From NCBI RefSeq assembly GCF_900167135.1, contig NZ_FUWZ01000003.1, positions 310,001 to 374,000 on the forward strand: DNA of 64,000 nt. The letters run 5' to 3'. This stretch comes from Chitinophaga eiseniae. Its GTDB lineage: Bacteria; Bacteroidota; Bacteroidia; Chitinophagales; Chitinophagaceae. The notes beneath the pieces were generated by a model. The model saw only the letters and a list, made by a program, of their open reading frames with translations. It searched no databases and was not told the origin of the DNA. This document shows positions 1 through 8,687 of the stretch, in pieces (positions within the stretch are counted from its first letter, which is position 1; every line of letters begins with the position of its first letter). The translations under genes were made by a program, and so were the position numbers.

Positions 1-369
1 CACCGCTTAGTTAATATGTTGCTAGGACTATTAGAAGATTATCAGTCTGAAGGTATTTTGATAGCGACTACTAATTTGAATGGAATTATCGACAATGCTC
101 TGTTCAGAAGGTTCGACGAGATCATCGAAATGCCTAAACCTGAGCCAGTAGAGGTGCAACGTCTCCTTAAAAGTTCACTGGCAGCCTTTACCTTATCAAA
201 GGATGTAAAGCTAAATAGTACTTCAGAAAAGATGACTGGCTTTTCGGCTGCAGCCATCGTAAAGATTGCCCGAGATGCGGCGAAAAGCTGCGTCATCGAA
301 GGTAAACAGATCATTGAACAGCGCCATCTAGATAGTGCGCTTAAAGAAAACGCATTTTTCAATAAATGA
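1..369 (+). CDS. AAA+ ATPase, C-terminal part (5' end outside window)
   Basis: The reading frame is already open at base 1, so only the last 122 codons are present. The sequence reads ATTN (sensor-1 Asn) about 25 residues in, then a RRFDEII stretch typical of the arginine-finger region of AAA+ proteins of the FtsH/spastin/proteasome-ATPase type, then a small helical lid domain with a predicted sensor-2 region (residues about 60-122). Walker A and B lie upstream and cannot be seen. The stop is 14 bases before the subtilase start, so the two genes are almost certainly co-transcribed. AAA ATPase plus subtilase pairs recur in bacterial genomes, often on mobile elements. Role here is inferred: the ATPase may gate or unfold substrates for the protease. 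The first internal ATG (base 16) is not the real start. Confidence 0.85.
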   Translation, partial: HRLVNMLLGLLEDYQSEGILIATTNLNGIIDNALFRRFDEIIEMPKPEPVEVQRLLKSSLAAFTLSKDVKLNSTSEKMTGFSAAAIVKIARDAAKSCVIEGKQIIEQRHLDSALKENAFFNK

Positions 370-383
370 TGTGATTCCATTTA

Positions 384-2918
384 ATGCCTACCTTACCACA
401 CCTACCACTACCCCAAAGAGCAGAAAGAAGAAACTATCAAGGATCAGCTTTCCCTCGGACCAGATCTACTCGTACGCAGGGTAATCTTGACAATAGACGA
501 GGTCACAGCCAAAACCTCCGGCGCAATATTGCCAACTTGCGAGTGGCATGGGCAACATCTTTACAAGATATAGCCGGATTACCGATCGAAGCAGATATCG
601 ATCAGCGTATCATTCCTATCTTGCTTAAGATCGATTCCGCGGGTCTTCTGGTGGACCAACTCAGAGGCTTTGGTATTGAAGTTATTTCGGAAGAAGATGA
701 AGGATGGATCATTGGAGCCAGTGTAGATGCGTTTAATAAATTGTTGGCTAAGATCAATCGTTTCGATTCCGCTACTAACCAAGGTACAGCTTATCTTTGG
801 GAAATTGATAGTGGGATTGGCTGGAAGCGAGAATATGTTCTGTCTGCCGATCTACAACAGAAACTCGACAATCTCTCAGATGATGAAGTGTTAGATCTGG
901 ACATCAGCATTGCTTGTAATATTCATGTACCTGATAAGCCGATTCGTAATGAGGGTGAAACACAGCAACGCTATGACCAGCGAATGGAGCGCTGGATGGA
1001 AAAGGTAAATAAAAGAGATGAAGTACAGGACGCACGCATGGAACAGTTTTCCCGAATTGTATCTCATTATGGCAGCATCATTCAAACCTTTGACTACAGT
1101 GATAGTTTCGGTATTCGTGCAAAGATATTAGTGAAAGGATTGAAGGATATCCTCTATAATTATCCCTATGTTTTTGAAATTCAAGAACATGATTATTTGG
1201 AAGGCATTTTCAATGCTGTCAATGAAGATGGAGTAGCACAAGTCCAGATTAATGCACCTCCCAATGACGCACCCAAAGTTTGCATAATAGATAGTGGAAT
1301 TATGGAAGGACACAGGCTCTTGAACCCTGCTATCGATCACTTGGCCTCAAAAAACTATGTACCTGGAGAAGATACAGTAGCTGACCATGCTCCAGGTGGA
1401 GGGCACGGTACTCGAGTGGCTGGAGCTGCGCTTTACCCATATGACATTCCCGCTGACGGCAACATTAATTTACCATTCTGGATTCAAAATGCAAGGATAC
1501 TTAATCGAAGAGCCAAGCTAAGCGATAATATATTCCTGCCTAATTTAATGCAGCAGATCGTCAATGATTTTTCTCCTACGAAGATTTACAACTTGTCCGT
1601 ATCCAGTTCGGCCCCGTGTCAAACCAATCACATGTCTTTATGGGCTACGGCCATTGATAAATTGATGTGGGAACGAGACATACTATTTGTCGTCGCGGTC
1701 GGCAATTTATTTAAGTATGGAGTACCAGGTCGTCCTGGAATACATGATTTTATTGTAGGTGGTAATGCTTATCCTCGCTATTTGCTTACGGAGCGTTACT
1801 GTCGTGTTGCCAATCCAGCACAGAGCAGTTTTGCGTTATCAGTGGGATCTGTAACCATAGGTGAATACGAAGACGATGACCGAATTTCTTTTGGAAAGAC
1901 TTTCGGTAATTATCCTGCACCCTCACCATTTTCTCGTACAGGGCCTGGTTTATGGGGCATGATTAAACCAGATGTTGTTGAGTTTGGTGGTGATTTAGTA
2001 AGAGAAAAGGGTCAAAGGGTAAATATCATAGAGCATCATACTACTTCGCCACAACTAGTGAAGTCTATAGAGACCAGCCAGGAGGCACTAGGCAAGGATA
2101 GTGTAGGCACATCTTATGCCGCACCAAAGGTAGCTCATATTGCAGCAGTACTACAGCATACTTTCAGAACTGAAAGCTGTCTTTTTCATCGGGGACTCAT
2201 TGTGCAGTCAGCACGATTGCCAGATTATGCATTACATCAACCGGGAGAAGATCATCTACGCCACTTTGGCTATGGCGTACCCAGTATATTCCGGGCACTT
2301 GACAATAATACCAGACGCGTTACGCTATTTGCCACTGGTAGCATCAATGCAAAGCATACTGATATTTATACGCTTCGGATACCAAATCAGATCAGAAGGC
2401 CTGGTGCTGATTTTCAAGTGATGATAGAGGTTACTCTTTCCTACAAGGCCAGTCCGCGTCGTACACGCAAGCGAACGTCTTCCTATCTTTCTACGTGGTT
2501 AGACTGGAAAAGCTCCAAACTAGGTGAGTCTTTAGATGACTTTACACGACGCGTTATTAATGTTGCTGATGAACAAGAAGGTGAAATAGTGGAAGCTGGG
2601 GAGTGGGAGGAAGAGTATACCGAAATCCCTTGGAAGATACGCGAACGTGGCAATTGGGGACAGGTCCAGACTTTTAAGAGGCAGGATTCTACCTTACAGA
2701 AAGACTGGGCAATACTGGAAGCTAATGCCTTGCCATCAGAGTTTAATTTGGCAGTGTTAGGTCACCGCGGCTGGAGCATCGACCTCGAGCAGGAGGTACC
2801 TTACGCACTATTTGTCAGCCTGGAAATATTAAATCCTGAGATTGGTATTGATATCTATAACGCTATCAGGGTAGAAAATGAAATAGAAATTCCAGTTCAA
2901 GTCGCAGTTCAAGTATAG
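384..2918 (+). CDS. S8-family subtilisin-like serine protease (partner of AAA ATPase)
   Basis: An 844-residue protein with a complete subtilase triad in family order: Asp303 (IIDSGI), His341 (GHGTRVAG) and Ser577 (GTSYAAP). Asn441 (AVGN) fits the oxyanion-hole position. There is no signal peptide: the N-terminus is basic and polar, so the protein is probably cytosolic. About 290 residues precede the catalytic domain and about 230 follow it. This fits cytoplasmic subtilases encoded next to AAA ATPases rather than secreted degradative subtilases. It starts 14 bases after the ATPase stop and is the last gene before a tRNA-derived attachment site, so it is terminal cargo of an integrated element. 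A role in mobile-element conflict or phage defence is inferred from this setting. The activity call is firm; the biological role is not. Confidence 0.9.
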   Translation: MPTLPHLPLPQRAERRNYQGSAFPRTRSTRTQGNLDNRRGHSQNLRRNIANLRVAWATSLQDIAGLPIEADIDQRIIPILLKIDSAGLLVDQLRGFGIEVISEEDEGWIIGASVDAFNKLLAKINRFDSATNQGTAYLWEIDSGIGWKREYVLSADLQQKLDNLSDDEVLDLDISIACNIHVPDKPIRNEGETQQRYDQRMERWMEKVNKRDEVQDARMEQFSRIVSHYGSIIQTFDYSDSFGIRAKILVKGLKDILYNYPYVFEIQEHDYLEGIFNAVNEDGVAQVQINAPPNDAPKVCIIDSGIMEGHRLLNPAIDHLASKNYVPGEDTVADHAPGGGHGTRVAGAALYPYDIPADGNINLPFWIQNARILNRRAKLSDNIFLPNLMQQIVNDFSPTKIYNLSVSSSAPCQTNHMSLWATAIDKLMWERDILFVVAVGNLFKYGVPGRPGIHDFIVGGNAYPRYLLTERYCRVANPAQSSFALSVGSVTIGEYEDDDRISFGKTFGNYPAPSPFSRTGPGLWGMIKPDVVEFGGDLVREKGQRVNIIEHHTTSPQLVKSIETSQEALGKDSVGTSYAAPKVAHIAAVLQHTFRTESCLFHRGLIVQSARLPDYALHQPGEDHLRHFGYGVPSIFRALDNNTRRVTLFATGSINAKHTDIYTLRIPNQIRRPGADFQVMIEVTLSYKASPRRTRKRTSSYLSTWLDWKSSKLGESLDDFTRRVINVADEQEGEIVEAGEWEEEYTEIPWKIRERGNWGQVQTFKRQDSTLQKDWAILEANALPSEFNLAVLGHRGWSIDLEQEVPYALFVSLEILNPEIGIDIYNAIRVENEIEIPVQVAVQV

Positions 2919-3068
2919 CTAATTTTTAATAAACTAAAACCAAACTAAAACTAACGGGATAATCAAGCCGAAATTACAAACACCCAAAAACTCATTAAAA
3001 ATTCAAAATCAACATTTTACAAAACAAAAAATACTCTAAAACACTTCAAAATACCATAAAATTCCTTT

Positions 3069-3111
3069 CATGGGGTGCAAGGGGTCGCTAGTTCGAATCT
3101 AGTCGTCCCGA
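3069..3111 (+). other. 3' half of a tRNA-Pro(GGG) gene: probable attachment site of the left-hand element
   Basis: Read as a tRNA, bases 3070-3076 form a seven-base anticodon loop with anticodon GGG at 3072-3074. Then come an anticodon-stem strand GCAAG (3077-3081), a five-base variable loop, a T stem GCTAG/CTAGT around TTCGAAT (3092-3098), the acceptor strand CGTCCCG (3104-3110) and discriminator A. The expected partner strand CGGGACG, the D arm and the 5' half are absent. Upstream bases 3065-3069 differ from the expected anticodon stem by one base. A truncated tRNA whose similarity begins at the anticodon loop is the classic footprint of a tyrosine-integrase element. The rest of the 2919-3256 gap is A-rich non-coding DNA (2919-3064), a terminator, and a short direct repeat of CCAGTACCCTC (3159-3169, 3170-3180). 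Confidence 0.75.
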
Positions 3112-3122
3112 CGAACAAAATC

Positions 3123-3155
3123 AAGCACTTACATATTACTGTAAGTGCTTTTTTA
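3123..3155 (+). terminator. Intrinsic terminator behind the tRNA-Pro fragment
   Basis: A perfect 10-bp stem AAGCACTTAC/GTAAGTGCTT with an eight-base loop is followed by TTTTT. It lies 12 bases after the tRNA discriminator base and is most simply the original terminator of the tRNA gene, left on this side by the integration. Confidence 0.85.
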
Positions 3156-3256
3156 TTTCCAGTACCCTCCCAGTACCCTCCAGCGCATTTTATGGTGCTT
3201 TTTCCGGAGTGGATGATCGATATCTTTTTCGCCGACTATAAGGAGTTTGGTCATAG

Positions 3257-4669
3257 CTATTTGCGGGCCATTTCAATCATCTGTACAACTTCCTCTGCCG
3301 CGGCCTCAGCCTTCCCTTCAAATCCCGATACTTTAAACCTGATCATTCCCTTACCATCAATGATAAATTTGGCCGGGATCCCATCAATTTTGAAAGCATC
3401 TGCAGCTGCACTCTGCTTGGTGTCTGGGTTTCTCGGGTCCAAATACAAATCGAATGTATAGTTACGACTGGCCAGAAATTTTTTGCCGTCATTTAACAAA
3501 TCCGGTACGTTGTTCCAGGTATAAATGAAAAGAAATTTTACCTCCGGGTCATTAATATAGCGGTTGGCAGCCATCTGCATAGCAGGGAATGACGCTACAC
3601 ACGGACCACACCAGGTTGCCCAAAAATCCAACACAATGGTTTTGCCTTTAAAATCAGCCAGCGAAACTTTTTTCCCGTTCACATCAGTTACCGTAAAATC
3701 AGGTGCCGCTTCATGAACCATCATTGAAGAAATATTTGTCCTGATTTTTTTGATAAATGTATTTTTTAACCCCTGGACGTAGACCTCCGCATCCTTACCG
3801 GGATTCAACCTTGTATAACCTTTTTTTACCTGGTCGATGTATTTCTGCTCAAACTTTCCTGCCGCTACTGCTTTTGCCAATATGGGCAACGATTGTACGT
3901 AGTCGCCGTTCAGGCTGGACAGAAAAGCATAGTTTTCAATCAGCTCCTCGTCCTTTTCTTTAATGTTATGATAAGCTTCAGCAGTATAACGGAAGGCTTC
4001 TTCATTCTTTCCGGCTTTAAAGAGTAGCTTACCATAGAGGTTAATAAAATCATCATAAGCCGATTTGGGATCTATTTTCCGCGACCCATTTAAGGCTGTC
4101 ATATCTTTCACTTTTTTGACGTTCTCCAATTCGCCGGAGGCAAAATCCAGAGCCTTTGCAGGATTTATGGCAGCCATTTCTTCAGTGGCCATCACTAAGG
4201 CCTTTAATCGAAATCCCGGATCATCAATGGAGTTTAGATATTGCAGTGTTTTCGCAGGATTCATCTCATTAGCGTACATATTGGCCACAAAGCTTTTCTC
4301 CAAATCCAAATTGACATTAGGGTAGTCTTTGATCATGTTTTGCAGATGAGTTTCTATGTCTTCCATTCCTTTGATCTTAAGAAAGGAAGTGATTCTCATC
4401 ATTTGAGCGTTTTTACTTTGGGGATACTTTTGAAGCAGCATCCTGGTTACCGCATTTTTTTTAACTTCATTTTTATCATAATACTGGATCAATGTCCACA
4501 AATCCTGATCGGAACCATTTTCCAACGCTTTGATCCTTTGGTTAAGGACCGCCTTATTTTTTGTATGCTTTAGTGACGCTAGTTTAGAATTGGTATCATT
4601 TTTTCCGCTTCGTTGCGCTACTGCGCTCAAGCAGCTGAGCATCAGTACAGTAAAAAATATTTTTTTCAT
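3257..4669 (-). CDS. TlpA-family thioredoxin with long TPR-like N-terminal region
   Basis: A 470-residue secreted protein. It has an N-terminal signal peptide (to about residue 18, ending AVAQ), a long helical region with repeat-like spacing (about 30-310), then a TlpA/ResA-type thioredoxin domain (about 320-470) with active site WCGPC (Cys354, Cys357). Such domains act as periplasmic thiol-disulfide oxidoreductases, usually reductases. It overlaps the upstream protease gene by four bases (ATGA), so the two are translationally coupled, and it is the last gene of the SusCD/TlpA train. It resembles the proteins encoded at 6110-7339 and 7332-8597 in layout. Its substrate is unknown; a role in reducing disulfides of an imported peptide is inference. 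Confidence 0.9.
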   Translation of the reverse strand: MKKIFFTVLMLSCLSAVAQRSGKNDTNSKLASLKHTKNKAVLNQRIKALENGSDQDLWTLIQYYDKNEVKKNAVTRMLLQKYPQSKNAQMMRITSFLKIKGMEDIETHLQNMIKDYPNVNLDLEKSFVANMYANEMNPAKTLQYLNSIDDPGFRLKALVMATEEMAAINPAKALDFASGELENVKKVKDMTALNGSRKIDPKSAYDDFINLYGKLLFKAGKNEEAFRYTAEAYHNIKEKDEELIENYAFLSSLNGDYVQSLPILAKAVAAGKFEQKYIDQVKKGYTRLNPGKDAEVYVQGLKNTFIKKIRTNISSMMVHEAAPDFTVTDVNGKKVSLADFKGKTIVLDFWATWCGPCVASFPAMQMAANRYINDPEVKFLFIYTWNNVPDLLNDGKKFLASRNYTFDLYLDPRNPDTKQSAAADAFKIDGIPAKFIIDGKGMIRFKVSGFEGKAEAAAEEVVQMIEMARK

Positions 4670-6102
4670 TTGCTATTTGTTTCTGTTTTTAAAAATTGTA
4701 AGTGTGTGGCTACAGGCATCAACAGCGTTGAAGTACGACTTCGCCTGGCGATATTTACACCATAGAAATTGCCTTCGCTATCAAATACCGGACTCCCGCA
4801 TTCAGTTGCTTTAATGGCCGCATCATGAACCAGTACATTCCTGAAACCATCAGAACGGGCACTCCTTCCGCCTGGATATGCATAAGATGCATGGCTTACT
4901 GTCGGCTGAGCTTCAAGGCAGATGCTCAAAGGCACATCAAGATAGGTGGCGCTGAGCACCCCAACTTTAATTGAATCGTTAGCTATAGCCGAGATGAGTA
5001 CCTTACCCAGGTCGCCTCGCTTTAAGACCGGATCTTTAGCGTCAGTTCCCAACCTGATCCCACCTTCCATCTTCCCGGATGTGCTTAACAGTACCAGGTC
5101 ATTCTCCTTATCTCTTTTTAGAATCTGAGCGGCCACGGTGCTATTTCCTGTTTTAACCCTGGGGTTGTTTCCAACCATTGAACTCTTACTGACAATATAG
5201 GTAGCCCCGTTAAAACCAAGCAGGGTTGCCAGAATCGATAATTGTTGTGTTCCACGGCTACTCCTTAGCATCACCACGCTTTTTTGATTTTGAGCTGAAA
5301 TTCCGGCGACCTCTTCTAATGAAGGAACGGTTTGCATCGGTGCGGAAGACACTGCAGCAGGCAACTCGTCGGCGGCTGGAAATTCTGTATAATCTTTGGC
5401 AACATTCAGTGCTGTCCAGTATTTAAGAAAATGACTAGCCGGAACATCATAATTTTGATCTTCTTTTTCCTTGATCCAGCTGTGTATGCCCACTACCCGT
5501 CCTTGCGCATCAAACAAAGGACCGCCGGAATCACCGGGTTCCATTTTTGCAGAAGATTCAATAAAACCGTCGCTCATGTCTATATCAGAGATTCGCCCGA
5601 AGCGGACATTTGGCGTTTGCTTAAAAAATGCACCTGGATAGGAGATGCTCACTACCGGCTGGTTTATTTTCAACTCCTGGCTGGGCGCCATCCTGGAGAA
5701 CGGCCATTTTCCGGGCTTTAGGATTTTGACCATTGCCATGTCATAATCTTTTTCCCCGTCCTGTAATCCGATCCGGCCCAGGCCAATGGCGATATGTTTG
5801 CTCCCATCCGGAAATGACACCCTATAAATTTGGTTAGGCATTGCGGCATGTGATACGGTCAGAATGTGCCCTTCAGCAGAAACCACTACTCCTGTGAAGC
5901 CACTTGCCTCATCAATGTCCTTCTGAACCTGATTTTTTAACGTATCCCATTCGATGATGTAAACGCTGCTTGCCATTGCCTTGTCAACCACATTCGTTAT
6001 GAGCTTTTCAATGTTTTTGGCTGCTGGATTATGTTGCGCGTTACAGCTTATGAAAACAAAACAAAACAGGCTGATTAAACTCAGTTGTAAACCCTTTAAC
6101 AT
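4666..6102 (-). CDS. Trypsin-like serine protease lipoprotein with a second, degenerate protease domain
   Basis: A 478-residue lipoprotein (lipobox ending FISC, Cys20). The first chymotrypsin-fold domain has an intact triad: His85 (TVSHAAM), Asp121 (DYDMAMV) and Ser192 (PGDSGGP). The second half (about 260-470) looks like a copy of the same fold. It keeps an Asp (NDLVLL, Asp335) and a Ser (ECGSPVF, Ser437), but the position matching the catalytic His reads Lys306 (IVSKSSM), so this half is probably inactive and may bind substrate. The gene lies 7 bases after one TlpA gene and overlaps the next by 4. Within this operon it could cleave the substrate captured by SusCD. No PDZ domain was seen, so it is not a standard DegP/HtrA. 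Confidence 0.85.
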   Translation of the reverse strand: MLKGLQLSLISLFCFVFISCNAQHNPAAKNIEKLITNVVDKAMASSVYIIEWDTLKNQVQKDIDEASGFTGVVVSAEGHILTVSHAAMPNQIYRVSFPDGSKHIAIGLGRIGLQDGEKDYDMAMVKILKPGKWPFSRMAPSQELKINQPVVSISYPGAFFKQTPNVRFGRISDIDMSDGFIESSAKMEPGDSGGPLFDAQGRVVGIHSWIKEKEDQNYDVPASHFLKYWTALNVAKDYTEFPAADELPAAVSSAPMQTVPSLEEVAGISAQNQKSVVMLRSSRGTQQLSILATLLGFNGATYIVSKSSMVGNNPRVKTGNSTVAAQILKRDKENDLVLLSTSGKMEGGIRLGTDAKDPVLKRGDLGKVLISAIANDSIKVGVLSATYLDVPLSICLEAQPTVSHASYAYPGGRSARSDGFRNVLVHDAAIKATECGSPVFDSEGNFYGVNIARRSRTSTLLMPVATHLQFLKTETNSK

Positions 6103-6109
6103 CGTCCGA

Positions 6110-7339
6110 TCAAGATTTTGCTTTGGTTAGTTCCACCATAGCTTTCAACTTATAAAATTCCTTGTCATCTGAACCGGCATAACCAGTGCCTGTTTGATTG
6201 ATGTTTCCTTTCGCATCAATGATAAATTTCTGAGGAGTACCCAATGCGCCCAGCGCTTTGAAAATTGTCTCATCCTGATCAAATAACACATCCAGTTTGT
6301 ACCCTTTCTTTTCCATAAAGGGTTTGACAATCTCCGGGCTTTCCCCTTCATTGATTACAAACAACTGAAAGGGTTCGTCACCATACAAGTCAATTACACG
6401 CTCGAATGCCGGAAATGCCGCAACGCATGGTTTGCAAGCTGTACTCCAAAAATCAATCACCACAATTTTACCTTTGTAATCAGATAACTTAATGGACTTG
6501 CCGTTCATATCTGTTAAAGAGACATCCGGTACAGGTTTAGTATCAGCCATCCAGGCTTCTGCGACTTCCTTTGCAATTTTTTGATAGGCTTCTTCCTGTA
6601 GTGAACTAATAAATTTGTCCATTCCGGCTGTGCTGCCTTTTACCTTCTGGTAGGCCAGCTTCAAACTGGTAACTGTTTTTGGCGTAGAGACGGCAGTACG
6701 CACCGCGTTGGACAAGGTATCAAATGCCTTTTGATATTGGCCAGCCGCTATTAAGATCAAACTCAGACGGTTCAGGTAATTGGCATTGGAATTTCTGAAA
6801 TAAGGAATTTTCCTGAACATGGCATTTTTATCCGACTTTTTGATATTTTCCATCGCAATAGCCAAGTTGCCGAGCTTTGCATTAGCCAAGGCATTCACTT
6901 CGAGCAAAACCCCTTTCCGGTCAAAGGTATCATCGTGACTTTTGAGCGTGATTTCGCCCAAAACCTGTTTTGAAATTTGTTGTACCCATTCAATATGCTG
7001 ATCGTCGTCTACCCAGGATTCCAGCAGGTTAGAAAGTTCAAACAATTGAATCGCAGTAAATTTGGGGTTGGTATTCTTGTAAAAATGATATTTATCTATA
7101 TTCCCTTTTCTCAGCCAGTCGATCGCCAACTGCGCACGAAATTCACCATATGGCGCCGGCTTTGCCGGGTCTGTAGGAGATTTTGAGCGGAGTTCATTAT
7201 AGAACCGTTCCTGGTCCTCCACGTTTACAAGGGCATTAAATTTTTTAGCGATCTCCTTTTGTGACTGCTGCCCGTATACATACGTGGACATCAGTACCAT
7301 CATTACAACTAATACTCTCATATCCTTTCGTTTAACCAT
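6110..7339 (-). CDS. TlpA-family thioredoxin with TPR-like N-terminal region (CKPC)
   Basis: A 409-residue secreted protein. It has a signal peptide, a helical repeat-like region (about 30-260) and a thioredoxin domain (about 265-409) with the motif FWSTACKPC: Cys302 and Cys305, with Ala in place of the usual Trp just before the first Cys. The start at 7339 overlaps the previous stop by 8 bases. A second ATG at 7321 would give a cleaner signal peptide and a 10-base gap and is equally plausible. It is closely similar in layout to its upstream neighbour at 7332-8597 (the Ile-Glu-Arg/Glu-Arg-Phe region, helical spacing and the tail KLKAMVE are shared), so the two look like a tandem duplication with diverged active sites. 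Confidence 0.88.
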   Translation of the reverse strand: MVKRKDMRVLVVMMVLMSTYVYGQQSQKEIAKKFNALVNVEDQERFYNELRSKSPTDPAKPAPYGEFRAQLAIDWLRKGNIDKYHFYKNTNPKFTAIQLFELSNLLESWVDDDQHIEWVQQISKQVLGEITLKSHDDTFDRKGVLLEVNALANAKLGNLAIAMENIKKSDKNAMFRKIPYFRNSNANYLNRLSLILIAAGQYQKAFDTLSNAVRTAVSTPKTVTSLKLAYQKVKGSTAGMDKFISSLQEEAYQKIAKEVAEAWMADTKPVPDVSLTDMNGKSIKLSDYKGKIVVIDFWSTACKPCVAAFPAFERVIDLYGDEPFQLFVINEGESPEIVKPFMEKKGYKLDVLFDQDETIFKALGALGTPQKFIIDAKGNINQTGTGYAGSDDKEFYKLKAMVELTKAKS

Positions 7340-8597
7340 GTGCTTTTATGATTTCGACCATGGCTTTCAGCTTATAGTATTCCCGGTCGGTAGAACCGGC
7401 ATAACCGGTGGCGAAGAACCTGATATTCCCCATCGGATCGAATACGATTTTAGTTGGCGTTGCGCGAACATCGTACCCCTTATTCTCTTCGTCCCTTAAG
7501 ACGTCAAGTCTGACGGGTTTCTGTGCAGCAAAAGCCTTAACGGCATGATCGTCCTCAAATAAGTTCACAACGAACAGCTGGAATTCATCTTTCTTGTAAT
7601 CGGCAACCACTTTTTCAAATCCGGCGAAAGCTGCAACGCAGGGCGTACACAGCGTAGTCCAAAAATCCAGCGCAAGGATCTTCCCCTTTTGATCACCGAG
7701 GTTAACCATTTTTCCCTCGAGGTTATTCATAGTAACCCCGTGAACGGGTTTCGTAGCACGGAAGGTGGTCAATTTTTTCCTGGCATCGTTTGGATCAGGA
7801 ATGGTTCCATCCAGCGTCTTTTGTGCAGACGTCACATAGGATTTCTCAACTTCTTTATAGTATTTTTGGTAAGCTTCGCGTTTCAGTGATTGGAGTTCCT
7901 CTTCAAATCCGTCCTCAGTTCCCTTTACTTTTTTAAATGCTTCTTTAAATGTATCCACCATATACGGGTTGCTCTCGGCCTCTCTAAAAGCTTTAACGAG
8001 GATATCGTATGCCTGTTGATGCTCTCCTGCAGCCAATTTTACGATCGCCAGGCGATTGAGGTAATTCGACTGTGAATCCTTAAAATACTTAATTAGCCGG
8101 TCAGCGCTTCCTTTATCAGCATCCGACCTGGCCATTTGTTTTCTGGCCACATCTACATGACCCAGCTTAGCATTGGCGGCCGCGTTTACCTCTAACAATA
8201 CGCAAGTCCTTTCAATCCCGGCATCGTTTAATAGTTCCTGGGAAATTTGCGCTGCGTCCTCATACTGCCGTTTTTCATCAAACAGTTTCTCTACGGCATA
8301 AGATAGATAAAGCACCTGGCGGAAAGAAAATTTCGGCTTGGTCGCTTTATAAAATTTATAACGTTCTACATTCCCTTTCGCCAACCACATATAAGCCAGT
8401 TCCGCCCGAAGATCATTTAAGGCAGTAGGTGTCAGGTTTTCAGCGGGCTCTTTAAGAACCTCATTGTATTTTTTTTCCTGGTCCTCAACCCTCTCTATCA
8501 GCATGAACTCATTGATCCCGTATTTGTTTTTTTTTGCAGTCTGTTGTGCCCAGCCCGTGCTGGAAATCATCAAAAGCAAAAAGACTATTTTTTTCAT
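7332..8597 (-). CDS. TlpA-family thioredoxin with TPR-like N-terminal region (CTPC)
   Basis: A 421-residue secreted protein with a signal peptide cleaved near residue 18 (GWAQ). A repeat-like helical region (about 25-280) precedes a thioredoxin fold (about 282-421) with FWTTLCTPC: Cys317 and Cys320, Leu replacing the Trp before the first Cys. The CTPC motif and the lost Trp suggest redox properties unlike the CGPC homologue in the same operon. It shares the C-terminal sequence YYKLKAMVE with the next gene, supporting duplication. Its start follows a 90-base gap holding a strong hairpin (8626-8683) after the DUF4369-type thioredoxin gene. Confidence 0.88.
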   Translation of the reverse strand: MKKIVFLLLMISSTGWAQQTAKKNKYGINEFMLIERVEDQEKKYNEVLKEPAENLTPTALNDLRAELAYMWLAKGNVERYKFYKATKPKFSFRQVLYLSYAVEKLFDEKRQYEDAAQISQELLNDAGIERTCVLLEVNAAANAKLGHVDVARKQMARSDADKGSADRLIKYFKDSQSNYLNRLAIVKLAAGEHQQAYDILVKAFREAESNPYMVDTFKEAFKKVKGTEDGFEEELQSLKREAYQKYYKEVEKSYVTSAQKTLDGTIPDPNDARKKLTTFRATKPVHGVTMNNLEGKMVNLGDQKGKILALDFWTTLCTPCVAAFAGFEKVVADYKKDEFQLFVVNLFEDDHAVKAFAAQKPVRLDVLRDEENKGYDVRATPTKIVFDPMGNIRFFATGYAGSTDREYYKLKAMVEIIKAHG

Positions 8598-8625
8598 CAG
8601 TATATATTTCCTTTTAAATTGTTAC

Positions 8626-8683
8626 GAAGCCATCATAGGCATATTCATTGCCGTTTGTAAGCTGGTATGCCTATGATGGCTTC
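8626..8683. repeat. 18-bp perfect inverted repeat between two TlpA genes
   Basis: Two 18-base arms (8626-8643 and 8666-8683) pair perfectly around a 22-base loop. On the minus strand, the transcribed one, no T run follows, so it is not a simple intrinsic terminator. It may be a processing or stability element, or a weak attenuator, inside the operon. Confidence 0.7.
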
Positions 8684-8687
8684 ATCA

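Noticed and set aside
3159-3180. Direct repeat CCAGTACCCTC x2 as a CRISPR or integrase arm site
   Set aside because: Only two copies with no spacer; it lies on the chromosomal side of the attachment site, so no function is assigned.
3075-3461. 128-codon plus-strand frame starting in the tRNA fragment
   Set aside because: It runs through the tRNA half and its terminator and then antisense to a thioredoxin gene.
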